A DNA stretch of 53,145 nucleotides from Acholeplasma sp. (GCA_003605085.1 QZKD01000019.1:1-53145), one strand, 5' to 3'; shown: positions 16,984 through 25,941, counted from the stretch's first letter. Notes: generated by a model from the sequence alone, not told the origin. Numbers and translations are program-made.

Positions 16984-18291
16984 CTATTCAACCTTTTCTT
17001 CGTCATCAATAGATGACTCTTTGGTCACACGGACCTTGTTGATGACCTTATCATCAATCTCTAAAACTTCAAATGTAAATCCGTTATAATGCACGACAAC
17101 ATGTTCATTTTCTTCAGGAAAACGACCAAGCTGACCTAAAATAAATCCGGAAATGGTGTCATAATCCTCGACGGGTAGATCTGCATCAATGACGTCATCA
17201 ACATCATTAATGGTGAGTAAACCATCAATCTCATAGGTATCTTTATCAATAAGCTTGATGCCTTCTTCATCTTCATCGTATTCATCAGCGATGTTCCCTA
17301 AGATTTCTTCAATCAAATCTTCCATGGTTACAATCCCAGAAGTTCCACCATATTCATCTAATACGACAGCGATATGATTCTTTTGTTTTTGCATTTCACG
17401 GAAGAGTTCGGCTGTCTTTTTTGATTCAGGAACAAAATATGGGGGGCGAATCAATTTCTTTAGGGTTAATTTTTCATCAGGATTATCAATATATTTTAGT
17501 AGATCTTTCACGTGGAGTGTACCAATGATGTGATCGATATTATCTTCAAAGACTGGGTAGCGTGTGTATTGTTCTTTTTGGATTAAATCGATAACTTGAA
17601 CACGGGTCATACGAATATTAAGTGCTGCAATTTCTGTGCGATGCGTCATGATTTCATCCACTGTTGTATCAGAGAAATCAAACACATTTTGAATCATTTC
17701 TGATTCCTCTTCGTCAATCGATCCTGTTTTACTGCTTTCTTCGACAATTGTTCTGATCTCTTCTTCAGTGACTTTACGTTCGCCTTCATTGGCTTTCAAG
17801 CCAAAGATGTAACCGAACAAAATCGACAAATGATCAAATAACCATATAAGAGGGGATAAAACATAGGATAAAAAGATGACAAATATAATGGTGCGATATG
17901 CGACTCGAACAGAATGCTTATTGGCAATTCTTTCTGGAATCATTTGCCCAAAAACAACATGAAATGCAATCAATAGAAAACCAATAGCGATTAAAATAAT
18001 CGTTTCAAGCCAATCTAGAGTGGTTCCGACGATATCCAATATATCGTTTCTAAACATGGTGAATGCAATAGCTCCATTGATTAATGCTGCAAGCACACTA
18101 AAAAGATGCAATCCAAGTCGATATCTCTTTGGTTCAAAATTCACTTTTTGAACACGCTTGGCTGCAATATTACCTTCATCTGCATCTTCTTCGACACGAT
18201 TATCACTGATAGCAAGTAAAGCTGTATCACTAGCGGTGCTTATAGCGGTCAAAATAATTAGGATAATCATGATGATCATTGAGACTAACAT
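16984..18291 (-). CDS. CorC/HlyC-family DUF21-CBS membrane protein (copy 1)
   Basis: 435 residues with the same architecture as its downstream neighbour: DUF21 membrane domain (TAISTASDTALLAISDNR, VFGQMIPERIANKHS), CBS pair (MTHRTEIAALNIRMTR, HIAVVLDEYGGTSGIVTMED) and CorC_HlyC domain (YDTISGFILGQLGRFPEE). GAGGTGAG precedes the ATG. In the membrane motif the family's TPK is replaced by IPE. The 5' leader has a good promoter and an attenuator-like hairpin, so expression is probably regulated by a leader RNA. Likely Mg2+ or other divalent cation efflux. Confidence 0.92.
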   Translation of the reverse strand: MLVSMIIMIILIILTAISTASDTALLAISDNRVEEDADEGNIAAKRVQKVNFEPKRYRLGLHLFSVLAALINGAIAFTMFRNDILDIVGTTLDWLETIILIAIGFLLIAFHVVFGQMIPERIANKHSVRVAYRTIIFVIFLSYVLSPLIWLFDHLSILFGYIFGLKANEGERKVTEEEIRTIVEESSKTGSIDEEESEMIQNVFDFSDTTVDEIMTHRTEIAALNIRMTRVQVIDLIQKEQYTRYPVFEDNIDHIIGTLHVKDLLKYIDNPDEKLTLKKLIRPPYFVPESKKTAELFREMQKQKNHIAVVLDEYGGTSGIVTMEDLIEEILGNIADEYDEDEEGIKLIDKDTYEIDGLLTINDVDDVIDADLPVEDYDTISGFILGQLGRFPEENEHVVVHYNGFTFEVLEIDDKVINKVRVTKESSIDDEEKVE

Positions 18292-18432
18292 AGGCTCACC
18301 TCATGAATACAACAAAAAAAGACACCTAAAAAAGCGCAAGGCTTTATGTCTTTGTGACTAGGGTATGTGGGATCGTCGATCCTACTGCTTGATTCTTCCA
18401 TTCCTAACATTATCCTCCATCTGGGATGTGAT
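18292..18432 (-). promoter_or_regulatory. Structured leader of unknown class upstream of the CorC pair
   Basis: About 140 transcribed bases between promoter and start codon. It contains a 5-base-pair hairpin GGATC-GAC-GATCC (18370-18382), flanking strands that can pair around it, and a terminator hairpin just before the ribosome binding site. This is the layout of a transcription-attenuating riboswitch, yet it matches neither the M-box, yybP-ykoY, fluoride nor NiCo consensus as I know them. Confidence 0.5.
18312..18353 (-). terminator. Attenuator hairpin in the CorC leader
   Basis: On the minus strand AAAGACA (18347-18353) pairs with TGTCTTT (18318-18324), with an inner AAAGC/GCTTT helix, followed by seven T. 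It lies upstream of the start codon, so it must be read through for expression. Confidence 0.65.
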
Positions 18433-18438
18433 ACTCAT

Positions 18439-18467
18439 ATCATACATGATTTTGCACAAAAAGTCAA
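18439..18467 (-). promoter_or_regulatory. Promoter of the CorC pair
   Basis: Minus strand TTGACT (18467-18462), 17-base spacer, TATGAT (18444-18439). Start site expected near 18432. Confidence 0.75.
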
Positions 18468-18528
18468 TGAGCCCGTATTCATCCTTCGGTAATCTTTACC
18501 ATTTTTATTGTCTCAATAAGGCTTTTTA

Positions 18529-18537
18529 TGTTACAAT
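18529..18537 (+). promoter_or_regulatory. Extended -10 promoter of the second exchanger gene
   Basis: TGT-TACAAT at 18529-18537, with TTGTCT 18 bases further up. It gives a leader of about 90 bases containing a hairpin (18585-18618). Confidence 0.5.
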
Positions 18538-18633
18538 AAGGTGTAACATCAACGGACCTTTAACATCTTGACATGATGAGGGCATCCGATGATTTTTTTA
18601 TGATAAATCATAAACGGAAAGTTTGGTAAACCT

Positions 18634-19653
18634 ATGGTTCCTATCCTGATGAGTGTTGTTTTAGAAAATTTACTCCATTTAGCCATGTTGGGTATTGGAT
18701 TTGTATTTCTAATCAAAGGTGCTGATTACTTCATCATCTCCTCAAGTTCCATCGCAAGAAAATTCCATGTTTCACCTTTAATCATTGGTTTAACATTGGT
18801 CGCCTTTGGAACATCACTACCTGAACTTGCCGTAAGTTTTGCTGCATCTCTATCCGCAAGAGCCAGTGGGACAACCGCAGATATTGCCATGGGCAATGTC
18901 ATTGGATCCAATATCGCTAACATTACCATTATTTTAGGGCTATCAGCCATCATGATGCCTATAGCTGTAAATAAATCGATGCATAAACAAGAACTCCCAT
19001 TTTTGATGAGTATAACTGTACTTCTTGCACTCCTCATCAATGTTTTTGCTGGGGATCAAATCGTTTGGTGGGAAGCATTGATTTTGATGCTTGCATTTGC
19101 GTTTTATATGTATTTAATGCTAAGAAGCCATAATAATCAAGAAGAAAACCTTGAAGTTCATCTCGTTGATATCAAAAAAGCAGTCATTTTGCTCATTTTA
19201 GGTATATCTGGAGTATCTATCGGGGGTTGGTTAGTAACGACAGGTGCAGAATTTATCGCTATTGAAATACTCGTTCAAGCATTCAGTATGGAAGCATCAC
19301 GTGCCACCACTCTTGTGGGTTTATCAATCGTTGCCCTTGGCACCTCACTACCTGAATTAGTCACCTCTGTCATGGCTGCGAAGAAAGGTGAAAATGAAAT
19401 TGCCCTTGGTAACGTTTTAGGATCCAATGTGTTTAATTCCCTTTTCATTGTAGGATTATCCGGTCTTGTGGTCCCTTTAGGTATGAATGCAGATGTCAGA
19501 TTAGATTCTATCATTCTCATTGGAATTACCGCGCTTGTTGTCATCTTTTGTATCACAAAACTTGAAATCAATAAAAAAGAAGGATGGGTTTTATTCATCC
19601 TCTACTTCGTTTTTATTATCTATATTATCCTACGTGCCTTAGGCATCTTCTAA
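18634..19653 (+). CDS. CaCA-family cation exchanger (second paralogue)
   Basis: 339 residues, same two alpha-repeats as the first copy: LVAFGTSLPELAVSF / MGNVIGSNIANITIILG and IVALGTSLPELVTSVMAAKKG / GNVLGSNVFNSLFIVG. Membrane protein of the inner membrane, exchanging Ca2+ or another divalent cation for H+ or Na+ by family knowledge. Start uncertain: ATG 18634 has only GGTAA nearby, and ATG 18649 is the next choice; neither has a good ribosome binding site, which may fit control through the leader hairpin. The stop overlaps the stop of the convergent hydrolase gene (CTAA). Confidence 0.9.
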   Translation: MVPILMSVVLENLLHLAMLGIGFVFLIKGADYFIISSSSIARKFHVSPLIIGLTLVAFGTSLPELAVSFAASLSARASGTTADIAMGNVIGSNIANITIILGLSAIMMPIAVNKSMHKQELPFLMSITVLLALLINVFAGDQIVWWEALILMLAFAFYMYLMLRSHNNQEENLEVHLVDIKKAVILLILGISGVSIGGWLVTTGAEFIAIEILVQAFSMEASRATTLVGLSIVALGTSLPELVTSVMAAKKGENEIALGNVLGSNVFNSLFIVGLSGLVVPLGMNADVRLDSIILIGITALVVIFCITKLEINKKEGWVLFILYFVFIIYIILRALGIF

Positions 19654-20306
19654 TCCAAGAATTTAGTGATAACAAACCTTAAATCATCACGATGAACGAT
19701 ATAGTCATCGTGATGTTTTTTTTGCATGATCATGAGCTCACTTCTTGGAATATGACGATGCATAGCCAAAGTATGTCTTTTTAAAATCACATCAAACTCA
19801 CCGGAGATGAGCATGATAGGTATCCTAATATCATGTAGTTTTTTCATAGGAATGTTTGGTTGATCAAGCATCATTTTTAGGTAGGGATTCTGATCAATTT
19901 CATACTCGATTCGAAGTTTTTTACGTTCATTTTTCATGATTCCAAGCGGATGAATATTCGCACCACAAATGATCATTTTTTTTAGTATCTTTGGCTCAAT
20001 TAAAGCCATAAGTAGACCAATGATACCTCCATCGGAATATCCTAAAAAATAAGGATTTTCAAGTTTTAGCTGGTGGATAGCATCGAGATAATCACGTGCC
20101 ATGACTGCATACTGAAAATCATCCGTTTTAGATGATTGCCCATGATTTCTTGAATCGAAGAGATAACATGTAAAATGATCTTTTAGCGCATAAGCAAGTT
20201 CAAAAAAAATCTGATGATCCTCCTGATTTCCATGTACGAAAATCAAAGGTTCTCCTTGACCAATTTTTTCATAAAACAACGTGATTTCATTGACGTTTAT
20301 TTTCAT
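19650..20306 (-). CDS. Alpha/beta hydrolase fold protein
   Basis: 218 residues, short for the fold. Oxyanion motif VHGNQEDHQIF near residue 24, nucleophile elbow GYSDGGIIGL near residue 90, an acidic residue in SGEFDVI and His residues in KKHHDDYIVH that could complete the triad. The cap domain is minimal. AGGTGA precedes the ATG. It lies directly behind the rnpB terminator. Specific substrate unknown. Confidence 0.85.
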   Translation of the reverse strand: MKINVNEITLFYEKIGQGEPLIFVHGNQEDHQIFFELAYALKDHFTCYLFDSRNHGQSSKTDDFQYAVMARDYLDAIHQLKLENPYFLGYSDGGIIGLLMALIEPKILKKMIICGANIHPLGIMKNERKKLRIEYEIDQNPYLKMMLDQPNIPMKKLHDIRIPIMLISGEFDVILKRHTLAMHRHIPRSELMIMQKKHHDDYIVHRDDLRFVITKFLD

Positions 20307-20316
20307 CTTTTCACCT

Positions 20317-20344
20317 AAAGAAATAGGTCCCTGTGGCGGGACCT
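20317..20344 (-). terminator. rnpB terminator
   Basis: Minus-strand AGGTCCC-GCCACA-GGGACCT hairpin followed by TATTTCTTT, just after the 3' end of the RNase P RNA. Confidence 0.8.
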
Positions 20345-20347
20345 AAA

Positions 20348-20690
20348 GTGCCAATGTGCATAAGCCATGTTCTGTTCCCTTACGGGTGTGACCATTTATC
20401 TCTACATTGTAGCATCCTTCTGCTTCGGTTAGCATTGGGATGTGCCCCTACCAAAATTTGGGTTGCTAGCTTGAGGGGTTTACCGCGTTTCATCGTTTAG
20501 TTTCCCAAACGCTCGTCTCTGTGGCACTTTTGAGTTTAGAGCATAGTTTCCCTTAGCTCATCCATCGCCGTTATACTTTCGTATACCCTAGGTTATCGTT
20601 TCCCTAGGCACAAACACTACATCCATCACAGGATGTGCTAGCATGGACTTTCCTAACCTATTGCTAGGCTCGATCACCTTCCATTGACAT
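20348..20690 (-). ncRNA. rnpB: RNase P RNA, Bacillus (type B) class
   Basis: Catalytic RNA that trims tRNA 5' ends. Minus-strand landmarks: AGGAAAGTCCATGCT near the 5' end (the conserved CR I segment), and near the 3' end AACAGAACATGGCTTATG. The ends pair as P1 (GTCAATG at 20688-20682 with CATTGGC at 20356-20350). About 343 nucleotides, slightly short but in range. An extended -10 TGA-TATAAT lies at 20695-20703. End points are estimated from P1. Confidence 0.93.
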
Positions 20691-20694
20691 ATGC

Positions 20695-20703
20695 ATTATA
20701 TCA
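20695..20703 (-). promoter_or_regulatory. rnpB promoter (-10)
   Basis: Minus-strand TGA-TATAAT about 6 bases upstream of the RNA's 5' end. Confidence 0.65.
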
Positions 20704-20723
20704 TAAAAAATGAATTCACATAC

Positions 20724-20750
20724 AAAAAAGTGAGGTCAGCGACCTCACTT
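20724..20750 (-). terminator. pnp terminator
   Basis: Minus-strand stem GTGAGGTC-GCT-GACCTCAC followed by TTTTTT, 5 bases after the pnp stop codon. Confidence 0.9.
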
Positions 20751-20753
20751 AAG

Positions 20754-22886
20754 TTATTTATTAATCAGAGCATCTTTACGTGATAAATCGATGCGTCCTT
20801 TTTCGTCAATGCCGATGCATTTGACAAGAATTTGATCACCAAGCGATACGATAGATTCCACTTTTTCTACGCGTTCTTTCGCTAAACGAGAGATATGAAC
20901 AAGTCCTTCAGTGCCTGGCCATAATTCAACAAAGCAGCCAAATTTTTCAATACGCGTGACTTTACCTTCGTAGATTTCACCCACTTTGGCTTCTTTGACA
21001 AGGGATAAAATCTTCTCTGCAGCAGCTTCAATCCATTTGGTTTCCGCATGCATTAAGTAGATGCGACCATCTTGTTCGATATCAATCTTGACTTGGTTAA
21101 AATCATCAATAATTTGATTAATGATTTTCCCACCACCACCGATGACATCTCTAATCTTATCAGGATTAATCTTGATCATCATCACTTTAGGTGCATACTT
21201 AGACATTTCCTTACGAACTGTTGGAATGGTTTCAAGCATATGATCTAAGATGTGCAAACGGCCAATTCTTGCTTGTTCTAAAGCTTCTCTAAGAATTTCT
21301 TCAGTAATACCAGAGATCTTGATGTCCATCTGTAATGCAGTGATACCTTCTTTAGTTCCAGCAACCTTGAAATCCATATCTCCTTCATGGTCTTCCATGC
21401 CTTGGATATCGGATAAAATTGTATAGTGATTGCCTTCTTTGATCAAGCCCATCGCAATCCCTGCAACTGGAGCCTTAATGGGTACACCAGCAGCCATAAG
21501 TGCCATCGTTCCTGCACAGATAGTTGCTTGTGATGAGGATCCATTGGATTCAAGGATTTCAGAGACGATACGAATGGTATAGGGGAATTCTTCTTCTGTG
21601 GGTAACACTTGAAGAATTGCACGTTCACCTAAAGCACCATGTCCAATTTCACGACGTCCTGGTGATCCATAACGACCTGTTTCTCCTACGGAGAATGGGG
21701 GGAAATTGTAGTGGAGCATAAAGCGCTTCGAATCTTCAAGTCCAAGACCATCAATGATCTGGTTTTCACGAAGAGCACCGAGTGTAACAACACCCAAAGC
21801 TTGGGTTTGTCCACGCGTGAATAAAGCGGAACCATGGGTTCTCTGGAGGACATCCACACGTGAAGAAAGTGGACGAATTTCATCAACCTTACGACCATCA
21901 GGACGTACCTTATCTTCAGTGATCAAACGTCTTAATTCCTGAGTCACCATGTGCTCAACAATCGACTTGACATCCTTTAAATACTCTTCTTTTGCTTTTT
22001 CATCAAAGACTTTGACGCCTTCAATTTCGACAATAAATGATTTGGTTGAAAATTTTTCAACTGTTTCATTGGTTAAATCATCAATTGCTTGATATCTTTC
22101 GAGTTTATCAAAAATCGAAACTGCTTTCACCATGCGTTCATACACATAGTCATAAACGGACTTTTTAAGGTCCGGATCGATCGCTTTCGATTCAAAATCC
22201 ATTTTTTCAACTGGATTATCGTTTAAAATATCTTGAATAAATGCACAAAGACGCTTAATTTCAGCATGTCCAAATAAAATTGCTTCAAGCATACCTTCTT
22301 CAGAAACTTGTTTAGCTCCTGCTTCTACCATGTTGATCGCATCTTTGGTTCCTGCAACGGTGAGTTCAATATCGGATTGTGCTTGTTGTTCAACCGTTGG
22401 GTTGATGATGAGTTCACCATTCACACGACCGACCTGAACACCTGCAACAGGTCCATTAAATGGAATGTTTGAAATTCCTAAAACAACTGCAGATCCAATC
22501 AATGATGCAATCTCGGTGGTGCAGTCTGCATCACTCGATAAAACCGTATTCACCACTTGAACTTCATTTTTAAATCCATCAGGAAATAAAGGACGTAAGG
22601 GACGGTCAATTAAACGAGAAGTTAATGTTTCATGTTCTGATGGTCTACCTTCTCTTCTTAAGAATCCACCAGGAATCTTACCTGCTGCGTAAAGCTTCTC
22701 TTGATATAAAACCATAAGGGGGAAGAAATCCTGAGTAGAAGCTTCATTCTTCGCTGTAACAACACTGAGGACCATTGAGTCCCCGTACGTGACCATCGCT
22801 GAGCCTGCGGCTTGTTTCGCGATTTCACCAATTTCGATCCGAAGCGGTCTTCCACCGAGCATCGTCTCGTAAGTCTTTTTTTGCAT
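20754..22886 (-). CDS. pnp: Polynucleotide phosphorylase
   Basis: 3'-5' phosphorolytic exoribonuclease of the RNA degradosome. 710 residues, full length. Two RNase PH-like domains (the first with [20 protein letters not shown], the second with [19 protein letters not shown] and [20 protein letters not shown]), then a KH domain ([16 protein letters not shown]) and an S1 domain ([20 protein letters not shown]). AAGGAG precedes the ATG. Downstream of rpsO, as in Bacillus, but with its own -10-like TATGAT and after the rpsO terminator. Confidence 0.98.
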   Translation of the reverse strand: MQKKTYETMLGGRPLRIEIGEIAKQAAGSAMVTYGDSMVLSVVTAKNEASTQDFFPLMVLYQEKLYAAGKIPGGFLRREGRPSEHETLTSRLIDRPLRPLFPDGFKNEVQVVNTVLSSDADCTTEIASLIGSAVVLGISNIPFNGPVAGVQVGRVNGELIINPTVEQQAQSDIELTVAGTKDAINMVEAGAKQVSEEGMLEAILFGHAEIKRLCAFIQDILNDNPVEKMDFESKAIDPDLKKSVYDYVYERMVKAVSIFDKLERYQAIDDLTNETVEKFSTKSFIVEIEGVKVFDEKAKEEYLKDVKSIVEHMVTQELRRLITEDKVRPDGRKVDEIRPLSSRVDVLQRTHGSALFTRGQTQALGVVTLGALRENQIIDGLGLEDSKRFMLHYNFPPFSVGETGRYGSPGRREIGHGALGERAILQVLPTEEEFPYTIRIVSEILESNGSSSQATICAGTMALMAAGVPIKAPVAGIAMGLIKEGNHYTILSDIQGMEDHEGDMDFKVAGTKEGITALQMDIKISGITEEILREALEQARIGRLHILDHMLETIPTVRKEMSKYAPKVMMIKINPDKIRDVIGGGGKIINQIIDDFNQVKIDIEQDGRIYLMHAETKWIEAAAEKILSLVKEAKVGEIYEGKVTRIEKFGCFVELWPGTEGLVHISRLAKERVEKVESIVSLGDQILVKCIGIDEKGRIDLSRKDALINK

Positions 22887-22973
22887 GATATAAAATCTCC
22901 TTCATTTTATATGTCTATTTTATCTTATAGCCTTAATCATCATACCACAATTTTACACTAAAGTATAGGGAAT

Positions 22974-22998
22974 AAAAAAAAAGTTGCTAGCGCAACCT
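22974..22998 (-). terminator. rpsO terminator
   Basis: Minus-strand AGGTTGC-GCTA-GCAACTT hairpin with a long T-tract (nine T). Confidence 0.85.
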
Positions 22999-22999
22999 T

Positions 23000-23269
23000 T
23001 TATCGACGTAATCCTAACTTCTCAATCAACACTTGGTAACGATTGACATCGTAGTTACGAAGATAATTGAGTAAACGTCTTCTTTGACCGATCATTAAGT
23101 ATAGACCGCGACGGGAATGGAAATCATGGGTGTGAGTTTGAAGGTGACCATTGAGTTGGTTGATCTGTTCGGTAAGTACTGCAATTTGTACTTCAGGAGA
23201 ACCTGTGTCGCCTTCCTTGGTTGCGTATGCCTTGATGACTTCATTCTTCTTTTCTTTGCTGAGTGCCAT
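23000..23269 (-). CDS. rpsO: Ribosomal protein S15
   Basis: 89 residues, the universal S15 length, from ATG 23269 behind GAAAGGAT. The frame is open 27 residues further upstream but that part is leader RNA. Family signatures [17 protein letters not shown] and [20 protein letters not shown] contact 16S rRNA. S15 often represses its own translation through the leader; the 60-base leader here could serve, though I see no clear pseudoknot. Confidence 0.98.
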   Translation of the reverse strand: MALSKEKKNEVIKAYATKEGDTGSPEVQIAVLTEQINQLNGHLQTHTHDFHSRRGLYLMIGQRRRLLNYLRNYDVNRYQVLIEKLGLRR

Positions 23270-23338
23270 ATATAATATCCTTTCTCGTATAACTAAAGAT
23301 GGGGTCGGCATTCCCACATCCTTGTTAACGCCTTTTTC

Positions 23339-23366
23339 ATTGTAACACAAATTTAAAAATATTCAA
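23339..23366 (-). promoter_or_regulatory. rpsO promoter
   Basis: Minus-strand TTGAAT (23366-23361), 16-base spacer ending in TGT, TACAAT (23344-23339). Confidence 0.7.
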
Positions 23367-23376
23367 GTTTTTGTTC

Positions 23377-23700
23377 TTAAATTTTCACGAATTGATCCAC
23401 ATTTAAGATAAATACCGTTGCCCCACCAACTTCAACTTCAATCGGAAGCGCTGAGAAAGAACCAAATTCATTCACGATCGTGTTAGGCACGAGTTTTGTG
23501 CGCTTTTTCGAGTGCTTTTCAATGATTTCTAAGGCTTGAGGAACCTTTTCATCATTGACACCAATCATGAATGTTACATTCCCCGCACGTAAAAATCCAC
23601 CGGTGGTCGCTAAGCGAGTGGAGAAAAAATGATCTTTAACTAATGCTTTTTGCACTTTGTTCGCGTCATCATTCGATACGATTGCGATAATAAGCTTCAT
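23377..23700 (-). CDS. darA: Cyclic di-AMP receptor DarA/PstA (PII-like)
   Basis: 107 residues, the family length. MKLIIAIVSNDDANKVQKAL, the glycine-rich loop TRLATTGGFLRAGNVTFMIG and the C-terminal VEVGGATVFILNVDQF match the DUF970/YaaQ c-di-AMP-binding PII-like trimer. AGGTGAT precedes the ATG and an extended -10 TGATATAAT lies in the 38-base gap after ribF. It suggests c-di-AMP signalling in the organism. In Bacillus this gene is near tmk-holB; here it lies between ribF and rpsO. Confidence 0.92.
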   Translation of the reverse strand: MKLIIAIVSNDDANKVQKALVKDHFFSTRLATTGGFLRAGNVTFMIGVNDEKVPQALEIIEKHSKKRTKLVPNTIVNEFGSFSALPIEVEVGGATVFILNVDQFVKI

Positions 23701-23738
23701 AAAATCACCTCGTTAACCTTATTATATCATGGATTTTT

Positions 23739-24629
23739 TTAGAGCGTTAATTTTCTAATTGCAATCTCATCATTTTTTAGTTGCTCGATAAGTTCTTTTC
23801 GATTCTTGAATTTCATTTCATTTCTTAAGTAATACATGAAGACAATATCCATCTTTTGTCCGTAAATATTTTGTTTGAAATCGAGAATGTGAATTTCTAA
23901 ACGCTTTTCAAAAGAAAAATTTAGAGTAGGATTATTGCCAATATTTGCCATTCCATGATACCACTTACCTTGCATGCCCACTTTGACATAATAGACCCCA
24001 CTTTTAGGGAGATAATAATTATCATAATCAATATTGGCTGTCGGATAACCTAGTTTATGTCCTATTTTGTTGCCATGCACAACAAGACCTTTGATATCAT
24101 AATGTCGATTGAGGAGTTTTCTTGCAGATCCGAGGTCACCGATGGAAAGAAAATCCTTAATATATGTGGTCGAGACACGGGTATGGTTATAAACAAGGTC
24201 ATCCACGACATCGACAAAGAAATACTTTTTCAAATCAGTAATAGTTCCTTCACCACGATAGCCAAAGCGAGCATCACGACCGATGACTAGACGCTTAACA
24301 TTGAGTCCTTTAAGAAAGTCAACAAATTCCATGACAGAAAGTTCTGAAAAACTTTGTTCAAAGGGAACAATAAAGGCGTAATCGAGAGGATAACGTGTAA
24401 AAAGGGCGATTTTATCTTCTTTTTGTGTGAGCGTACGGAAGATTTGCTTACGTAGTACCGAGGATGGATGCGGATCAAACGTCATCACTGCATGCTTTGT
24501 ATCAGAATAGGTTAGTACACGTTCAATCAGTTGTTGGTGACCTAAGTGAAGACCATCAAAATTACCCATGGTCATGGTGACTGGGTCATTGTTCTGCATT
24601 TCTTGATAGGGTTTGTTAACTATTTTCAT
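23739..24629 (-). CDS. ribF: Bifunctional riboflavin kinase/FAD synthetase
   Basis: Makes FMN and then FAD. 296 residues. N-terminal FAD synthetase domain with nucleotidyltransferase motifs GNFDGLHLGHQQLI and FDPHPSSVLR, then RVSTTYIKDFLSIGDLGSAR, and the C-terminal riboflavin kinase domain with VVHGNKIGHKLGYPTANID. Nine bases downstream of truB. Supplies FMN that the lipoprotein at 13.5 kb may carry. Confidence 0.97.
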   Translation of the reverse strand: MKIVNKPYQEMQNNDPVTMTMGNFDGLHLGHQQLIERVLTYSDTKHAVMTFDPHPSSVLRKQIFRTLTQKEDKIALFTRYPLDYAFIVPFEQSFSELSVMEFVDFLKGLNVKRLVIGRDARFGYRGEGTITDLKKYFFVDVVDDLVYNHTRVSTTYIKDFLSIGDLGSARKLLNRHYDIKGLVVHGNKIGHKLGYPTANIDYDNYYLPKSGVYYVKVGMQGKWYHGMANIGNNPTLNFSFEKRLEIHILDFKQNIYGQKMDIVFMYYLRNEMKFKNRKELIEQLKNDEIAIRKLTL

Positions 24630-24638
24630 GGCTGTCCT

Positions 24639-25487
24639 CTAAAAAATGATGACCGGAGCATAAATGCCCTCTGATGTCACAGTATAATATGCAATCATGT
24701 GTCCTTTTTCATCCTTAACGATGAAAGGTTGATGGGTTGTGGTTTGACGTTGATCCAAATAAACGCCATTTTGAACTAAACGTATCATATAGTCATTGAG
24801 TACAAGACAAGGTGTATCTTTAAAAAATTGGTCTAAAGTGATGATATCATCCGTGGTGACATCCTCAATAGTCTTCGCATCTAAAACCGAATACGAACCG
24901 ACACTCAAGCGATGCAATGATTCTAGTGCAGCGATGTTACCAAGTTTTTGTGCTAAATCATAGGCAAGAGTCCTGATATAAGTCCCTTTCGATACATGGG
25001 CTAAAAAGGAAAGTTTTTGATCTATAAAAGGTGATGTTGGTATAAATTCATAGATCATAACATCTCGAGCATCTCTTGTGATTTCAATTCCTTGTCGCGC
25101 GAGATCATAGAGCTTTTTGCCTTCAACTTTCAGTGCGGAAAACATCGGTGGTATTTGGGCATATGTCCCAATAAAGGACTGCATGCTTTCGATAATCTCT
25201 TCTTCTTTTATGTTTACAGACCTAGTTTCAAGGCATTTTCCAGTCGTATCCAACGTATCATAGGATACGCCGAAAAGGATGGTACCTGTGTAGATTTTAT
25301 CCAACTCTGAAAAAAGGTATGCGAGTTTTGTGGCTTTTCCCAAACAAAGAATTAAAAGACCACTTGCAAAAGGATCAAGGGTCCCCGTGTGACCAACTTT
25401 TGGAAAATGAAATTGTCTTTTTATACGAGAGACGACATCGTGTGATGTCCATCCCACTGGTTTATTGATAAGAAGAAATCCATCCAT
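24639..25487 (-). CDS. truB: tRNA pseudouridine-55 synthase
   Basis: Forms pseudouridine 55 in the T-loop of tRNAs. 282 residues from ATG 25487, chosen because GAGGTGAT precedes it and MDGFLLINKPVGWTSHDVV is the usual start. The catalytic Asp lies in GHTGTLDPFASGLL; the YSALKVEGKKLYDLAR-like segment and SKGTYIRTLAYDLA follow. TATAAT (minus strand 25508-25503) suggests its own promoter. Confidence 0.96.
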   Translation of the reverse strand: MDGFLLINKPVGWTSHDVVSRIKRQFHFPKVGHTGTLDPFASGLLILCLGKATKLAYLFSELDKIYTGTILFGVSYDTLDTTGKCLETRSVNIKEEEIIESMQSFIGTYAQIPPMFSALKVEGKKLYDLARQGIEITRDARDVMIYEFIPTSPFIDQKLSFLAHVSKGTYIRTLAYDLAQKLGNIAALESLHRLSVGSYSVLDAKTIEDVTTDDIITLDQFFKDTPCLVLNDYMIRLVQNGVYLDQRQTTTHQPFIVKDEKGHMIAYYTVTSEGIYAPVIIF

Positions 25488-25536
25488 GCGATCACCTCTT
25501 TTATTATACTCCATTTAAGAAAAAAATTCATTTAAG

Positions 25537-25558
25537 AAAAAAAGCACTCGCGTGCTTT
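25537..25558 (-). terminator. trxA terminator
   Basis: Minus-strand AAAGCAC-GCGA-GTGCTTT hairpin followed by TTTT; overlaps the trxA stop codon. Confidence 0.85.
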
Positions 25559-25865
25559 ATTTGAATTGATTCATCCAAGCTTGGATACGTTCTTTAGGTT
25601 GATATCCTGATTGGCGGTCTACTTCTTCGCCATCCTTATATAGAACAACAGTTGGAACGCTTCTAATACCTGCTTCAATCGCTTGATTTCTAAATAAATC
25701 GATATCCAAACGATAGAACTTAGTTTCGTTCATTTCAGTACTTAATTGTTCTAGAACAGGCTTTAACATTTTACAGGGTCCACACCATGTTGCAAAATAT
25801 TGTACAACCACCAAACCTTGTTGTCCAATAACGTCTTGATATTTTTGTCCTTGATAGTCAATCAT
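25557..25865 (-). CDS. trxA: Thioredoxin
   Basis: 102 residues with the redox-active WCGPCK motif near residue 28 and the cis-Pro in IRSVPTVVLYKDGE. Standard cytoplasmic thioredoxin; it may reduce MsrA (32.4 kb). It has its own promoter and terminator. mutS2-trxA adjacency is also found in Bacillus relatives. Confidence 0.97.
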   Translation of the reverse strand: MIDYQGQKYQDVIGQQGLVVVQYFATWCGPCKMLKPVLEQLSTEMNETKFYRLDIDLFRNQAIEAGIRSVPTVVLYKDGEEVDRQSGYQPKERIQAWMNQFK

Positions 25866-25902
25866 TAAATTTTCCTCATTTCTTTAATATTTTCTATCTT
25901 TT

Positions 25903-25931
25903 ATTATATGTTTAAAAGAGTAATTTTTCAA
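25903..25931 (-). promoter_or_regulatory. trxA promoter
   Basis: Minus-strand TTGAAA (25931-25926), 17-base spacer, TATAAT (25908-25903). Confidence 0.75.
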
Positions 25932-25941
25932 GCCCTTTACA

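Noticed and set aside
18365-18571. 68-residue + strand ORF between the CorC pair and the second exchanger.
   Set aside because: It lies over the CorC promoter and leader, and lacks a ribosome binding site and coding character.
23270-23350. 27-codon N-terminal extension of ribosomal protein S15.
   Set aside because: S15 is 89 residues; the extension is the rpsO leader between promoter and ribosome binding site.
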